In this document: in pieces, positions 24,705-34,038 of the stretch
Position numbering within the stretch: the first letter of the stretch is position 1
Layout of the letters: every line of letters starts with the position of its first letter
Assembly (NCBI GenBank): GCA_964458415.1
Contig: CAYWIT010000001.1
Location: 62,001-126,000 of the forward strand
DNA: 64,000 bases
Source of the DNA: CAYWIT01 sp964458415
GTDB lineage: Bacteria > Pseudomonadota > Alphaproteobacteria > Micavibrionales > UBA2020
Direction: 5' to 3'
The notes under the pieces: generated by a model
What the model was told of the DNA's origin: nothing
Database searches by the model: none
What the model saw: only the letters and a program-made list of their open reading frames with translations
Translations under genes and position numbers: made by a program

Positions 24705-26081
24705 TCAGGCGTTTCGCAAATACCACGCATAATCCAGTTCGGTGACCTGTGCATAAAATCTGTCTTGTTCGGTACGCTTGACGGCGGAATAGACGCGGGA
24801 AAAATCCGCGCCCAGATAGGACCGGATATAGGCACCGTTGTCGAACAGGTCCATTGCGTTATACCAGTTTCTGGGCAAAGGGGTGGCTGGTTTTTGTTTT
24901 GCTGAATAGCCATCGCCGGTCACGGGGGCGCCGGGGTCCATTTTCTCCGTAATGCCAAGATGAACGGCGGACAACAGCGCGGCCAGCGCAAGGTAAGGAT
25001 TGGCATCCGCGCCGGACATGCGGTGCTCGATATGCCGCGACGGGGCGGGACCAGCGGGAACGCGCAGGGCGACAGTGCGGTTATTGACGCCCCAGGTCGC
25101 CGCGATCGGGGCATACGAATTTGTTTTAAAGCGGCGATAGGAATTCGCATTGGGCGCGAAAATCGCCATGGATTCCGGCAGCATTGTCATCATGCCGGCA
25201 ATGGCTTGCCGCAGCAGCGGGGTGCCTTCCGGGGTATCGCTCGCGAAAAGATTGTTGCCTTTTTCATCCTCGAGGCTGATATGGAGGTGCATGCCGTTGC
25301 CGGAGCGGTCGGCAAAGGGTTTTGCCATGAAGGTCGCCTCGCAGCCGTGTTCGAGCGCGACACCCTTGACAAGGCGCTTGTACAGAACGGTTTCGTCGGC
25401 GGCTTGTAACGCATCGTTGCGGTGCCGGAGGGTGATTTCCAGTTGTCCTGCCGCATATTCCGATATGGCGGTTTCGGCCGGAATGCCTTGTACGGCACAG
25501 GCGGCATAAAGATCGCGCAGGAAGGCGCTGGCGTCATCGAGTTCCCGCACGCCATAGGCCTGAATGTCCCAAGAGCGGTATCCGGAGAGCGGCGATTGCG
25601 GCGGCTGGAGACGACCGAGCGGGTCACGTTCCTGATCGAGCAAAAAGAACTCCAGCTCGCAGGCGACGACCGGCTTGATTCCCAAGGGCTTGAATTTTTC
25701 AATGACGGCGGCAAGAACGTGGCGCGGATCATAAACGCAGGGGCTGCCGTCAAGCTCGTAGACCGAGAGCATCAGTTGCGCCTGCTGCAGCCCCATCCAG
25801 GGCATAGGCAGCAGCGTGCCGGCAACAGGTTTGCCAAGGCGGTCGGCGTCGCCGTCTTCCCAGACAAGGCCGGTTTTCTCGACGTCTTCGCCGGTAATGT
25901 CGAGCGCCAGCATGGTTCCGGGCAAATATCTGCCGTTTTCAAAAACGGAGCGCAATTCATGCAGACGCATGTTTTTGCCACGGGGAACCCCCGTTAGATT
26001 GGTGAAGAATACCTGAACGGTGTCGATCCCGGGATGATCCTTCAGAAAGGCTTCGTATTCGGCCAGTGTTGCGATTGTCAT
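24705..26081 (-). CDS. Glutamine-synthetase-like gamma-glutamyl amine ligase (PuuA type), copy 1
   Basis: 458 residues. The N-terminal beta-grasp domain (VQVFFTNLTGVPRGKNM) is followed by the catalytic domain with metal ligands in VACELEFFLLD, GQLEITLRH and MHLHISLEDEKGN, and the Arg-rich part FKTNSYAPIAATWGVNNRT and SRHIEHRMSGADANPYLALA. The sequence follows the gamma-glutamylputrescine synthetase branch (ligating glutamate to an amine with ATP) rather than housekeeping GlnA: there is no adenylylation-site loop near the end. Its ATG overlaps the aminotransferase stop (TAATG), so the two are coupled. The amine substrate is not known. Confidence 0.88.
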   Translation of the reverse strand: MTIATLAEYEAFLKDHPGIDTVQVFFTNLTGVPRGKNMRLHELRSVFENGRYLPGTMLALDITGEDVEKTGLVWEDGDADRLGKPVAGTLLPMPWMGLQQAQLMLSVYELDGSPCVYDPRHVLAAVIEKFKPLGIKPVVACELEFFLLDQERDPLGRLQPPQSPLSGYRSWDIQAYGVRELDDASAFLRDLYAACAVQGIPAETAISEYAAGQLEITLRHRNDALQAADETVLYKRLVKGVALEHGCEATFMAKPFADRSGNGMHLHISLEDEKGNNLFASDTPEGTPLLRQAIAGMMTMLPESMAIFAPNANSYRRFKTNSYAPIAATWGVNNRTVALRVPAGPAPSRHIEHRMSGADANPYLALAALLSAVHLGITEKMDPGAPVTGDGYSAKQKPATPLPRNWYNAMDLFDNGAYIRSYLGADFSRVYSAVKRTEQDRFYAQVTELDYAWYLRNA

Positions 26082-27436
26082 TATGTTTCCTGTTTGAGAA
26101 GCGCGTCCATGCAGTTCGCCAGTGTTTTCACGAGTCTATCAACCTGTTCCGGACTTGTCGCCGGAGAGACGAGAGTCATGTTGTGAAAGGGTGCGATTAA
26201 AAAGCCCCGGTTGATAAGGTAAAGATGGAGGGCAAGCTCGAGGCGGCCCTGCATGACGGCTTGCGCTTCTGTTCCGTTACGGGGCGGTGTTGCGGCGCAG
26301 ACAAATTCGGCGCGCGCCCCGATATGCGAGACGTGCCAAGGGAGGGCGCGTAAAGCGATTTCTGCCGCAATGGCCTTTGCGAGTTGCGCCGATAACGGCA
26401 GCATATGGCTGTAGGCGGTTTCGGTCATGACTTCGCTCAGGTTGACCCGCATCGCCCGCATGGCCAGAGCATTCGCGCTGAGGGTTGTTCCCATTCCGCT
26501 GTATCCGGAACCGGCTTCTTCTTTCGCGGCGGGCATGCGGGCGGCAATCTCCGCGCTGCAGCCGAAAACGGCGGCGGGGAAGCCGCCGGCAATGGCTTTC
26601 CCGATGGTGAGAAAGTCGGGCTTCAGGCCGTGCACTCTTGTATAGCCGCCATAGCCCGTCGAGACGGTATGCGTTTCGTCAATGACCAGCAAGGTGCCAT
26701 GGGCTTTGGCCAGTTTTTGCAGTTCGTCAAGGAAGCCGGGCTGGGGCAGGACCATGCCGATGTTGGTCAGGGCCGGTTCGGTGAGGATGCAGGCGACATC
26801 CCGGTCTTTGAGCGCGGATTCAAGTGCCGCGGGATCGTTGAATTCGACGACTTTGGTATGTGTCGTCATGTCGTAAACCTGACCGATCAGGCCGAGCCGG
26901 TGAATGGCCCTGCCATCTTTCAGCCGGACATAGGTATCATCGGCAGAGCCGTGGTAGGCACCGTGGAAAATCAGGATTTTCTTGCGGCGGGTAAGGGCGC
27001 GGGCCCAGCGAATGACATATCTGTTGGCATCCGTCGCCGTGGCGCAGACTTGCCAATAGGGCAGGCCGAAGCAATTGGCCAGAAGTTCCCCCGCTGCCAC
27101 CGCGTCTTCGGTGGGGAGCATATAGGTGAGCCCCTTGCTGCCGTATTCCGCAAGGGCGCGGGCGATCGGAGGCGGGGAGTGCCCGAACATGGATCCGGTA
27201 TCGCCGAGGCAGAAATCATCATAGCTGTGGCCATCGACATCGTGCAGTCTGGATCCGCTTGCTTCCGCTACAAAAATGGGGAAGGGCGTGCCCCAGTCGA
27301 GCATCCAGTGCATCGGCACGCCATCGGTCCAGTGCCGGCGGGCTTGTTGTGCCAAAAGCGCGGATTTCGGACGCTGGGCGGCAAAGATCCGGCTTTCTTC
27401 GGTAATGATGTGCTCAATTGTTTGCGCTCTTATCAT
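26081..27436 (-). CDS. Class III (PLP) aminotransferase
   Basis: 451 residues. The fold-type I class III features include SRLHDVDGHSYDDFCLGDTG, ILIFHGAYHGSADDTYV, LLVIDETHTVSTGYGG and the PLP lysine in FLTIGKAIAGGFPAAVFGCS. The glutamate-1-semialdehyde aminomutase-like branch gives the best pattern match, but this operon context suggests a catabolic omega-aminotransferase. AGGGGAG lies 7 bases before the ATG. It is the first gene of a two-gene operon with a gamma-glutamyl ligase and is divergent from a second ligase cluster, so it may transfer or remove the amino group of the same substrate. Confidence 0.88.
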   Translation of the reverse strand: MIRAQTIEHIITEESRIFAAQRPKSALLAQQARRHWTDGVPMHWMLDWGTPFPIFVAEASGSRLHDVDGHSYDDFCLGDTGSMFGHSPPPIARALAEYGSKGLTYMLPTEDAVAAGELLANCFGLPYWQVCATATDANRYVIRWARALTRRKKILIFHGAYHGSADDTYVRLKDGRAIHRLGLIGQVYDMTTHTKVVEFNDPAALESALKDRDVACILTEPALTNIGMVLPQPGFLDELQKLAKAHGTLLVIDETHTVSTGYGGYTRVHGLKPDFLTIGKAIAGGFPAAVFGCSAEIAARMPAAKEEAGSGYSGMGTTLSANALAMRAMRVNLSEVMTETAYSHMLPLSAQLAKAIAAEIALRALPWHVSHIGARAEFVCAATPPRNGTEAQAVMQGRLELALHLYLINRGFLIAPFHNMTLVSPATSPEQVDRLVKTLANCMDALLKQET

Positions 27437-27625
27437 CGCGGCTCCCCTGCCTGTATAGGATATCCGACGGGTCTTAAATTGTTGTAAATGCAGCCATTGT
27501 CATAATTGTTGACCGGAGGGGGCGCAAGAAAAAACAAAAATTGCACGGGTATAACCTTTTAAAAGAAGCGGCTAGCGGATATAGTTTCTTCATTCAGCTT
27601 CAACCATAATTTAGGGTGTTTTCTC

Positions 27626-28045
27626 ATGGCGTTGATCGGTCTTCTCAGTCTGGTTCTATTGGTAGCCTTCACGATGCTTTATCTTGGCAAGGGGATGGCG
27701 ACCAAGCCGAAATTTATGGAGGAGGCGATTGCCTTCATCACGGCGCGCATACAGGTTATTTCTTTTTATGGCGCGATCTATGGGGTGCTGGCGGCGTCGC
27801 TGTTTGTGTTGCTGGCCTGGGATCATACGGCGCGGCTGGTCGGGCTTTTTGCCAATGTTCTGATCGTCATGATGGCGCTGCCCTTCGCGTTCGAACAGAT
27901 TGCCGCAAAATTTGAAGGCAAAATCAATACGGCCATTCTCGAAGAGGCCCGGTCGGTCATCGGTTTTGTAACGCGCAAGGAAAAAATCTTCGGCTATGTC
28001 GGCGCCGCGGCATCCCTTGTGCTGTTCGCGGTTGTCTTCCGCTAA
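27626..28045 (+). CDS. Small membrane protein of unknown function
   Basis: 139 residues. Hydrophobic segments are visible at the N-terminus (LIGLLSLVLLVAFTMLYLGK), in the middle (FYGAIYGVLAASLFVLLAW, then LFANVLIVMMALPFAFEQ) and at the end (YVGAAASLVLFAVVF), about four in all. No cofactor or transporter motif is recognised. It is the first plus-strand gene of the gamma-glutamyl cluster, 65 bases before the second ligase, and may be co-transcribed with it. Confidence 0.65.
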   Translation: MALIGLLSLVLLVAFTMLYLGKGMATKPKFMEEAIAFITARIQVISFYGAIYGVLAASLFVLLAWDHTARLVGLFANVLIVMMALPFAFEQIAAKFEGKINTAILEEARSVIGFVTRKEKIFGYVGAAASLVLFAVVFR

Positions 28046-28109
28046 CCGCTGTTCGGTCTGGCCCGAGACGAATACTTCCCCTACTTCCTTCCTTCATAAG
28101 GAGTGCATC

Positions 28110-29498
28110 GTGACCGTTATAAATGTCGATAAGGTCTTTGGCAAAAAAACCATTCCGGAAATCAGGAAGGGGATTCAGGCGGCGGGGATAGATCGGGTCA
28201 AGGTCGGGGTTTTTGATATCGACGGCATTCTGCGCGGAAAGTACATGAGCGCCGAAAAGTTTTTGAGCGCGCTTGATCACGGCTTTGGATTCTGTGATGT
28301 GATTTTCGGGTGGGATTCCAATGATCAGCTTTATAAAGATTCAAAATTTACCGGCTGGCATACAGCCTATCCTGACGCGATGGCGCGGATTATCCCTGAA
28401 AGCGTCCGGGCGATACCGTTCGAGCCCAATACGGTTTTCTTTCTGGCCGCGTTTGTAGAGAAGGCAGCCACCGTCTGCCCCCGCAATCTTCTGGCGCGCA
28501 CGCTGGCACGGGCAGAGGATATGGGTTTCAAGGCCTATGCGGCCTGCGAGTTTGAATTTTTTGTTTTTGATGAAACGCCGGATAGCGTCCGGGCAAAAAA
28601 TTATAAAGGTCTGCAAAACATCACGCCTGGATTTTTCGGCTATTCCGTGCTGAGAAATTCCGTCCATGCGGAATTCTACCACGAACTGATGGATTTGTGC
28701 CGGGACATGCGCTTCCCGATCGAGGGGCTGCACACGGAAACGGGGGCGGGTGTTCTTGAAGCCGCTCTTGCTTATGATGCGGCGATGGAGTCGGCAGATA
28801 AAGCGGCGCTGTTCAAGACCTTTACCAAGATACTGGCGCAGCGGCGCGGCTGGATGGCGACGTTCATGGCAAAATATTCGAATAACTGGCCGGGACAGTC
28901 CGGCCATATTCATGTTTCGCTGCGGGACAAGAAAACCGGCAAGCCTGTCTTCTTCGATAAAAAGAAGGAATACGGGATGTCGGATACCATGCGCTGGTTT
29001 GTCGGCGGGCAACAGGCCCTGATGCCGGAATTCCTGTCCATGGTGGCTTGCACGGTGAACAGCTATAGCCGTCTGGTGCCGGGATTCTGGGCGCCGACTT
29101 CGGCGACATGGGGCGTGGAAAACCGGACGACGGCCCTGCGCGTCATTCCGGGCAGCGAGAAATCGCAACGGGTGGAATACCGCATTGCGGCGGCGGATAT
29201 CAATCCCTATATCGCGCTTTCCGCAGCAATCGGTTCCGGCCTGTGGGGGATCGAAAACAGGATTGAGCCAACCGAGGCGGTCAAGGGCAATGCCTATGAC
29301 CAGACCTTTCCGAAAAAGCAAAGCCTGCCGCGCAATCTGACGGAGGCGGCGGGCTGGCTGCGGAAATCAAAGGCGGCCAACGAGATTTTTGGCGCGGCTT
29401 TCGTTGATCACTATGCCACGAGCCGGGAATGGGAAGAAACAGAGTTCCAGAAGGCCATTACCGATTGGGAACTGGCCCGGTATTTTGAAATTATTTAG
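28110..29498 (+). CDS. Glutamine-synthetase-like gamma-glutamyl amine ligase, copy 2
   Basis: 462 residues from GTG 28110, chosen because AAGGAG lies 7 bases upstream; the frame is open to 27996 but that extension overlaps the preceding gene. The sequence shows VKVGVFDIDGILRGKYMS, AACEFEFFVFDETP, TETGAGVLEAALAY, GQSGHIHVSLRDKKTGKP, FWAPTSATWGVENRTTALR and RVEYRIAAADINPYIALSAA. It is clearly homologous to but diverged from copy 1. Followed 12 bases later by an aldehyde dehydrogenase, so a gamma-glutamyl aldehyde may be the product of the pathway. Confidence 0.88.
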   Translation: MTVINVDKVFGKKTIPEIRKGIQAAGIDRVKVGVFDIDGILRGKYMSAEKFLSALDHGFGFCDVIFGWDSNDQLYKDSKFTGWHTAYPDAMARIIPESVRAIPFEPNTVFFLAAFVEKAATVCPRNLLARTLARAEDMGFKAYAACEFEFFVFDETPDSVRAKNYKGLQNITPGFFGYSVLRNSVHAEFYHELMDLCRDMRFPIEGLHTETGAGVLEAALAYDAAMESADKAALFKTFTKILAQRRGWMATFMAKYSNNWPGQSGHIHVSLRDKKTGKPVFFDKKKEYGMSDTMRWFVGGQQALMPEFLSMVACTVNSYSRLVPGFWAPTSATWGVENRTTALRVIPGSEKSQRVEYRIAAADINPYIALSAAIGSGLWGIENRIEPTEAVKGNAYDQTFPKKQSLPRNLTEAAGWLRKSKAANEIFGAAFVDHYATSREWEETEFQKAITDWELARYFEII

Positions 29499-29510
29499 GA
29501 GAATTAGAAA

Positions 29511-30932
29511 ATGGGAAACGTCTTGCTGAAAGCCAAGGAAAATATGCTGCAATGCCTTTCGCCGATCGATGGCAGTGTTTATGTGGAGCGCCCGTTGGGC
29601 ACGGCGGCGGATATTGACCGCGTTTTAAAACGGGCCAAGGAGGCGCAGAAATCATGGCGGAAAGTGCCGCTGGCCGACAAGCAGGAATATATGTTGAAGG
29701 CGCTGGATTATTTCCTCGCCCATGCCGAGGAGATGGCCGTGGAGCTGTGCCGGATGATGGGCCGTCCCGCTTCGCAGGCCGTGAATGAAATCAGGGGCGG
29801 ATTTCAGGAGCGGGTGCGCTTTATGACGGCGCTTGCGCCTGAAGCCCTCGCCGATATCGTGCCAACACCGAAAGAAGGGTTCAAACGTTATATCAAGCGC
29901 GAGCCGATGGGCGTGGTGGCGATTATCGCGCCCTGGAATTATCCTTATCTGACATCGGTGAATGCCATTGTTCCGGCGCTGCTGGCGGGGAACACGGTCG
30001 TTTTGAAGCATTCGCACCAGACGCCGCTTTGCGCCGACCGTTATATGCAGGCTTTCGCCGCGGCGGGTCTGCCGGAGGGGGTATTCCAGTTTATCGAGCT
30101 TTCCCACGCCGATACGGAGAAGATGATTGCCGATCCGCGCGTAGATTATGTGGCGTTCACGGGTTCCGTGAACGGCGGCCATGCGGTGCAAAAAGCCCTG
30201 AGCGGGAAATTTATCGCCGCCGGTCTGGAGCTGGGCGGCAAGGATCCGGCTTACGTGCGGGCGGATGCCGATTTGAAATATGCCGTCGAGAATCTGGTGG
30301 ATGGCGCGTTTTTCAATTCCGGACAATCCTGCTGCGGCATAGAGCGGATCTATGTGCACGAGAGCCTTTACGATGTGTTTGTCACGCAATTCGTCACGCT
30401 GACAAAGGCGTCTTACAAGCTGGGCAATCCGCTGGAGCAGGGGATCAATCTGGGGCCGATGATCCGCAGCGCGGCGGCGGATTTCGTGCGCGGGCAGATT
30501 AAAGATGCCCTCAAGCAAGGCGCCAGAGCCCTGATTGACGAAAGCCTGTTTCCGGCAAGCAAGGCCGGAACGCCCTATCTGGCGCCGCAGGTTCTGGTTG
30601 ATGTCGATCATTCCATGTCTGTTATGACCGAAGAAAGCTTTGGCCCGGTTGTCGGCATTATGAAGGTCTCTTCCGACGAAGAGGCGATCAGGCTGATGAA
30701 TGACAGCGCTTATGGCCTGACGGCCTCCCTCTGGACGGCGGATGCAGTGGCGGCGGAGAAAATCGCCGACGAGATTGAAACCGGAACGGTTTTCATGAAT
30801 CGCTGCGATTATCTTGATCCGGCTCTGCCCTGGACAGGGGTGAAAGACACGGGCCGCGGTGCGACGCTTTCCGTTGTCGGCTTTGAACAGGTGACAAGGC
30901 CCAAAAGCATTCATTTCAGGACAAAAATTTAA
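29511..30932 (+). CDS. NAD(P)-dependent aldehyde dehydrogenase
   Basis: 473 residues of the ALDH superfamily. The conserved VVAIIAPWNYPYLTSVNAIV, the catalytic glutamate in LELGGKDPAYV and the catalytic cysteine in FFNSGQSCCGIERIYV are intact, with TEESFGPVVGIMK and LTASLWTADAVAAEKIADE towards the end. It would oxidise an aldehyde, probably a gamma-glutamyl-amino-aldehyde made by the neighbouring ligase and alcohol dehydrogenase or aminotransferase, to the acid; this is inferred from context. It lies 12 bases after the ligase and 10 bases before the alcohol dehydrogenase. Confidence 0.93.
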   Translation: MGNVLLKAKENMLQCLSPIDGSVYVERPLGTAADIDRVLKRAKEAQKSWRKVPLADKQEYMLKALDYFLAHAEEMAVELCRMMGRPASQAVNEIRGGFQERVRFMTALAPEALADIVPTPKEGFKRYIKREPMGVVAIIAPWNYPYLTSVNAIVPALLAGNTVVLKHSHQTPLCADRYMQAFAAAGLPEGVFQFIELSHADTEKMIADPRVDYVAFTGSVNGGHAVQKALSGKFIAAGLELGGKDPAYVRADADLKYAVENLVDGAFFNSGQSCCGIERIYVHESLYDVFVTQFVTLTKASYKLGNPLEQGINLGPMIRSAAADFVRGQIKDALKQGARALIDESLFPASKAGTPYLAPQVLVDVDHSMSVMTEESFGPVVGIMKVSSDEEAIRLMNDSAYGLTASLWTADAVAAEKIADEIETGTVFMNRCDYLDPALPWTGVKDTGRGATLSVVGFEQVTRPKSIHFRTKI

Positions 30933-30942
30933 GGAAGACATC

Positions 30943-32103
30943 ATGGCGCAAAACCTTACCGGAAAATGGAATTACCCGACAACTGTGTTCTTTGGTCCGG
31001 GAACAATCCAGAAATTGCCCGAGGCCTGCAAAACGCTGGGCATGAAAAATCCATTGCTGATTACGGACGAAGGGCTGAAAGAGAATCCGATCACGCAGAA
31101 GGCGTTAACGGTGAATGAAAAGGCTGGCTTGAAAACAGGGCTTTTCGCGGGCATTAAAGGTAACCCGATCGGTCAGAATATCGAGGATGGCGTTAAAGCC
31201 TATCGTGCTGGAAAGCATGATGGCGTCATCGCTTTCGGCGGCGGCAGCGGCGTCGATGCCGCCAAGGCGATTGCCCTGATGGTGGGGCAGGACAGGCCGC
31301 TTTGGGACTTTGTGGACGAGGGCGATAATTTTCTGCGGGTGAAGGTGGAAACCATGGCGCCGGTCGTCGCGGTGCCGACGACTTCGGGGACAGGCTCGGA
31401 AGTGGGGCGCGCCAGCGTTATCACCAACGAGTCGACCCATGAAAAGAAAATTATTTTTCATCCGAAGATGCTTCCGGCGATTGTGATTGCGGATCCGGAT
31501 CTGACCCTGGGGCTCCCCCCGCATATTACGGCCGCCACCGGAGTTGACGCTTTTGTCCACTGTTTCGAAGCATTCTGCGCGCCGGGGTACCATCCCATGG
31601 CGGACGGGATTGCGCTTGAAGGCATGCGGCTGGTGGCTTCTTATCTGCCGCGGGCCTATAGCGACGGGAGCGATATTGAGGCGCGGGCGAATATGCTGGC
31701 GGCGGCGGCGATGGGGGCGACCGCTTTTCAGAAGGGACTGGGCGGCGTGCATGCGCTGGCGCATCCGCTGGGCGCTGTTTACGACAAGCATCACGGGCTC
31801 TTGAATGCCATTCTGCTGCCTTACGTCATGGAGAGAAATCGCGCGGCGCTTGCCGCGAAAATGGACATGCTTTCCCGCTTTCTTGACTTGCAGGAGACGG
31901 GGTTTGATGCCGTTCTGGAATGGGTGCTGGATTTCAGGAAACAGCTGGGGATTCCCGCCACGCTGGCGGAAATCGGCATTTCTGCCGCGCGCGCCGATGA
32001 AATTGGCGCCATGGCGCTGGCGGATCCGTCTTCGGGTGGAAACCCGTTGCCGCTGACAGCGGCGGATTATGCCGAAATCTTCAGGAAGTCCTGCGGCGGC
32101 TAG
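30943..32103 (+). CDS. Iron-containing alcohol dehydrogenase
   Basis: 386 residues of the group III (Fe-ADH) family. NAD-binding signature GVIAFGGGSGVDAAKAIALM, VAVPTTSGTGSEVGRASVIT, and metal ligands in AATGVDAFVHCFEAF and GGVHALAHPLGAVYDKHHGL, with the three His and one Asp expected for Fe/Zn. It should interconvert an alcohol and an aldehyde with NAD(P). In this operon it may oxidise a gamma-glutamyl amino-alcohol before the aldehyde dehydrogenase acts. The last gene of the plus-strand cluster; the Mla operon starts 25 bases downstream. Confidence 0.93.
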   Translation: MAQNLTGKWNYPTTVFFGPGTIQKLPEACKTLGMKNPLLITDEGLKENPITQKALTVNEKAGLKTGLFAGIKGNPIGQNIEDGVKAYRAGKHDGVIAFGGGSGVDAAKAIALMVGQDRPLWDFVDEGDNFLRVKVETMAPVVAVPTTSGTGSEVGRASVITNESTHEKKIIFHPKMLPAIVIADPDLTLGLPPHITAATGVDAFVHCFEAFCAPGYHPMADGIALEGMRLVASYLPRAYSDGSDIEARANMLAAAAMGATAFQKGLGGVHALAHPLGAVYDKHHGLLNAILLPYVMERNRAALAAKMDMLSRFLDLQETGFDAVLEWVLDFRKQLGIPATLAEIGISAARADEIGAMALADPSSGGNPLPLTAADYAEIFRKSCGG

Positions 32104-32128
32104 GCGGTGTTTACCCCTCGGAGGTGGC

Positions 32129-33262
32129 GTGGAAAGCGTATTGATGACGAGCCGTATCGCGGGGGAGGAGCTTTATATTTCCCTGCGCGGAGAATGGGTG
32201 GTCGCCCATGTCCGGCAAGTGCAGCGCGTTCTCGGAGAGAATCTTGTCCAAGCTGCGGGGCTGAAGCGGGTCATTTTTCAGGGGGAAGGGCTTGAGGCGC
32301 TGGATACGGCGGGAGTCTGGATTTTATATGCGGCAAGGCGCGATCTTGCGCGAACCGGGCTGGAAACCCGTCTTGAAGGGCTGAAGCCGGAATATCTGGA
32401 TTTTTACAATACGGTCACGCAAATACCGGGCCAGAAGGCTGGCGGAAAACAGGCGGCTGGAGGTTTTTTTCCGGCCATGGAAGCGCTGGGGAGGTTCACG
32501 GTTCAGGGGCTGGCGCATCTGGGCGAGGCTTTTGCTTTTATCGGTCGTCTCTTCGTGACGTTGTTTGCAAGCCTGTTGCAGCCAAAGCATCTCCGTTTTT
32601 CGTCTATCGTGCGCCATATTGATGAAACCGGAATCAGGGCCGTGCCGATCGTCGCCATGATGGCTTTTCTGATCAGTGTCGTGCTGGCCTATCAGGGGGC
32701 AACGCAGCTTGGCCGTTTCGGCGCTGAGATCTTTACCATCGACCTGACGGTGATATCGATCTTGCGGGAGATGGGGGTGCTGCTGACCGCCATTCTTGTG
32801 GCCGGGCGTTCCGGCAGCGCTTTTGCTGCCGAAATCGGCGTTATGAAGCTGCGCGAGGAAGTCGATGCGCTGAACGCGCTGGGCATCGATCCTTACGAGG
32901 TTCTGGTCCTGCCGCGGGTTCTGGCGCTGATGATTGCCCTGCCGCTCTTAACGCTGGTTGCCAATTTCGCCGGGCTGGCGGGGGGCGCGATGATGTCGCT
33001 GACGCTGCTGGACATTTCCTTGCACCAGCATTTGCAGCGCGTGCACGAGATTTTTTCGTTGCAGATGTTTTTTGTCGGGATGATCAAGGCTCCTGTTTTT
33101 GCCTTTATTATCGCGACGGTCGGCACGTTCCGCGGCATGAAGGTTTCCGGCTCGGCGGAAAGCGTCGGGCGCTACACCACAATTGCCGTGGTGGAATCCA
33201 TCTTTCTCGTTATTCTCGCCGATGCGCTTTTTTCAGTTATTTTTTCGGAGCTGGATATATGA
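32129..33262 (+). CDS. mlaE: MlaE-family ABC lipid transporter permease with N-terminal STAS domain
   Basis: About 377 residues from GTG 32129, which follows GGAGG at a short 4-base spacing; ATG 32144 is an alternative. The first ~95 residues form a STAS/MlaB-like domain (LYISLRGEWVVAHVRQVQRV, LEALDTAGVWILYAARRDL). The remainder is the MlaE permease: FSSIVRHIDETGIRAVPIVA, ELGRF-type GATQLGRFGAEIF, FAAEIGVMKLREEVDALNAL and GMKVSGSAESVGRYTTIAVV. It moves phospholipids between inner membrane and periplasm with MlaF and MlaD. Fusion of the STAS partner to the permease explains the absence of a separate mlaB. Confidence 0.92.
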   Translation: MESVLMTSRIAGEELYISLRGEWVVAHVRQVQRVLGENLVQAAGLKRVIFQGEGLEALDTAGVWILYAARRDLARTGLETRLEGLKPEYLDFYNTVTQIPGQKAGGKQAAGGFFPAMEALGRFTVQGLAHLGEAFAFIGRLFVTLFASLLQPKHLRFSSIVRHIDETGIRAVPIVAMMAFLISVVLAYQGATQLGRFGAEIFTIDLTVISILREMGVLLTAILVAGRSGSAFAAEIGVMKLREEVDALNALGIDPYEVLVLPRVLALMIALPLLTLVANFAGLAGGAMMSLTLLDISLHQHLQRVHEIFSLQMFFVGMIKAPVFAFIIATVGTFRGMKVSGSAESVGRYTTIAVVESIFLVILADALFSVIFSELDI

Positions 33263-34038
33263 GCGAGCGAGAAGTGCTGATCAGAATTCGGGGAATCGTC
33301 AACCGCTTTGGCGCGCAGGTGGTGCATGACGCTCTGGATCTTGATATTTACAAAGGGGAAATTCTGGGGCTTGTGGGGGGGTCCGGTTCCGGCAAGTCGG
33401 TGCTGGTGCGCACGATACTGGGTTTGAACGCGCCCCGAAGCGGGAGTATACAGGCGCTTGGCAAGGATATTCTGCGGCTTTCGACCGAGGACCTTCTGGC
33501 GCTGCAAAGAGAGTGGGGGGTCATGTTCCAGAATGGCGCCTTGTTTTCCAGCCTGAACGTGCTGGAAAATATTCAGGTGCCGCTGCTGGAACAGATGGGG
33601 GTGCCGGAGAAACTCGGCCGCGAACTGGCGGAGATAAAAGTCGGTCTGGTGGGGCTTCCTGCCGCAGCGGGAGAAAAATATCCGGCGGAACTCTCCGGCG
33701 GCATGGTCAAAAGGGCGGCTTTGGCGCGGGCGCTGGCGCTGGATCCCAAAATTCTGTTCCTTGACGAGCCGACGGCCGGTCTGGATCCTGTCGCCGCTGC
33801 TGCTTTTGATGCGTTGATTTTGTATTTGCGCAGGATTCTAAATCTGACAGTGGTTATCATAACCCATGATCCGGATACGATTGTTACGGTTTGTGACCGT
33901 ATCGCCGTTATTGTCGATAAAAAAGTTGTTGCTGATACGCTGGATGGTATCATGAAAAACGAACATCCGTGGATCAGGGCGTATTTTCACGGGCCAAGGA
34001 TGCGATCCGCGCGGCTGGCGAAGGAACGGGGAGAGTAA
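33259..34038 (+). CDS. mlaF: Mla-type ABC transporter ATP-binding protein
   Basis: 259 residues with Walker A GGSGSGKSVLV, Q-loop MFQNGALFSSLNVLENIQV, signature ELSGGMVKRAALARALAL and Walker B ILFLDEPTAGLDPVAAAAF, then VVIITHDPDTI. It powers the MlaE permease. The ATG overlaps mlaE by 4 bases and its TAA overlaps the mlaD start as TAATG, a single co-translated operon. Confidence 0.95.
   Translation: MSEREVLIRIRGIVNRFGAQVVHDALDLDIYKGEILGLVGGSGSGKSVLVRTILGLNAPRSGSIQALGKDILRLSTEDLLALQREWGVMFQNGALFSSLNVLENIQVPLLEQMGVPEKLGRELAEIKVGLVGLPAAAGEKYPAELSGGMVKRAALARALALDPKILFLDEPTAGLDPVAAAAFDALILYLRRILNLTVVIITHDPDTIVTVCDRIAVIVDKKVVADTLDGIMKNEHPWIRAYFHGPRMRSARLAKERGE

Noticed and set aside
27996..28109. 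N-terminal extension of the second gamma-glutamyl ligase
   Set aside because: It would overlap the membrane-protein gene and adds an unrelated peptide; the GTG at 28110 has a proper AAGGAG site and aligns with the family start.
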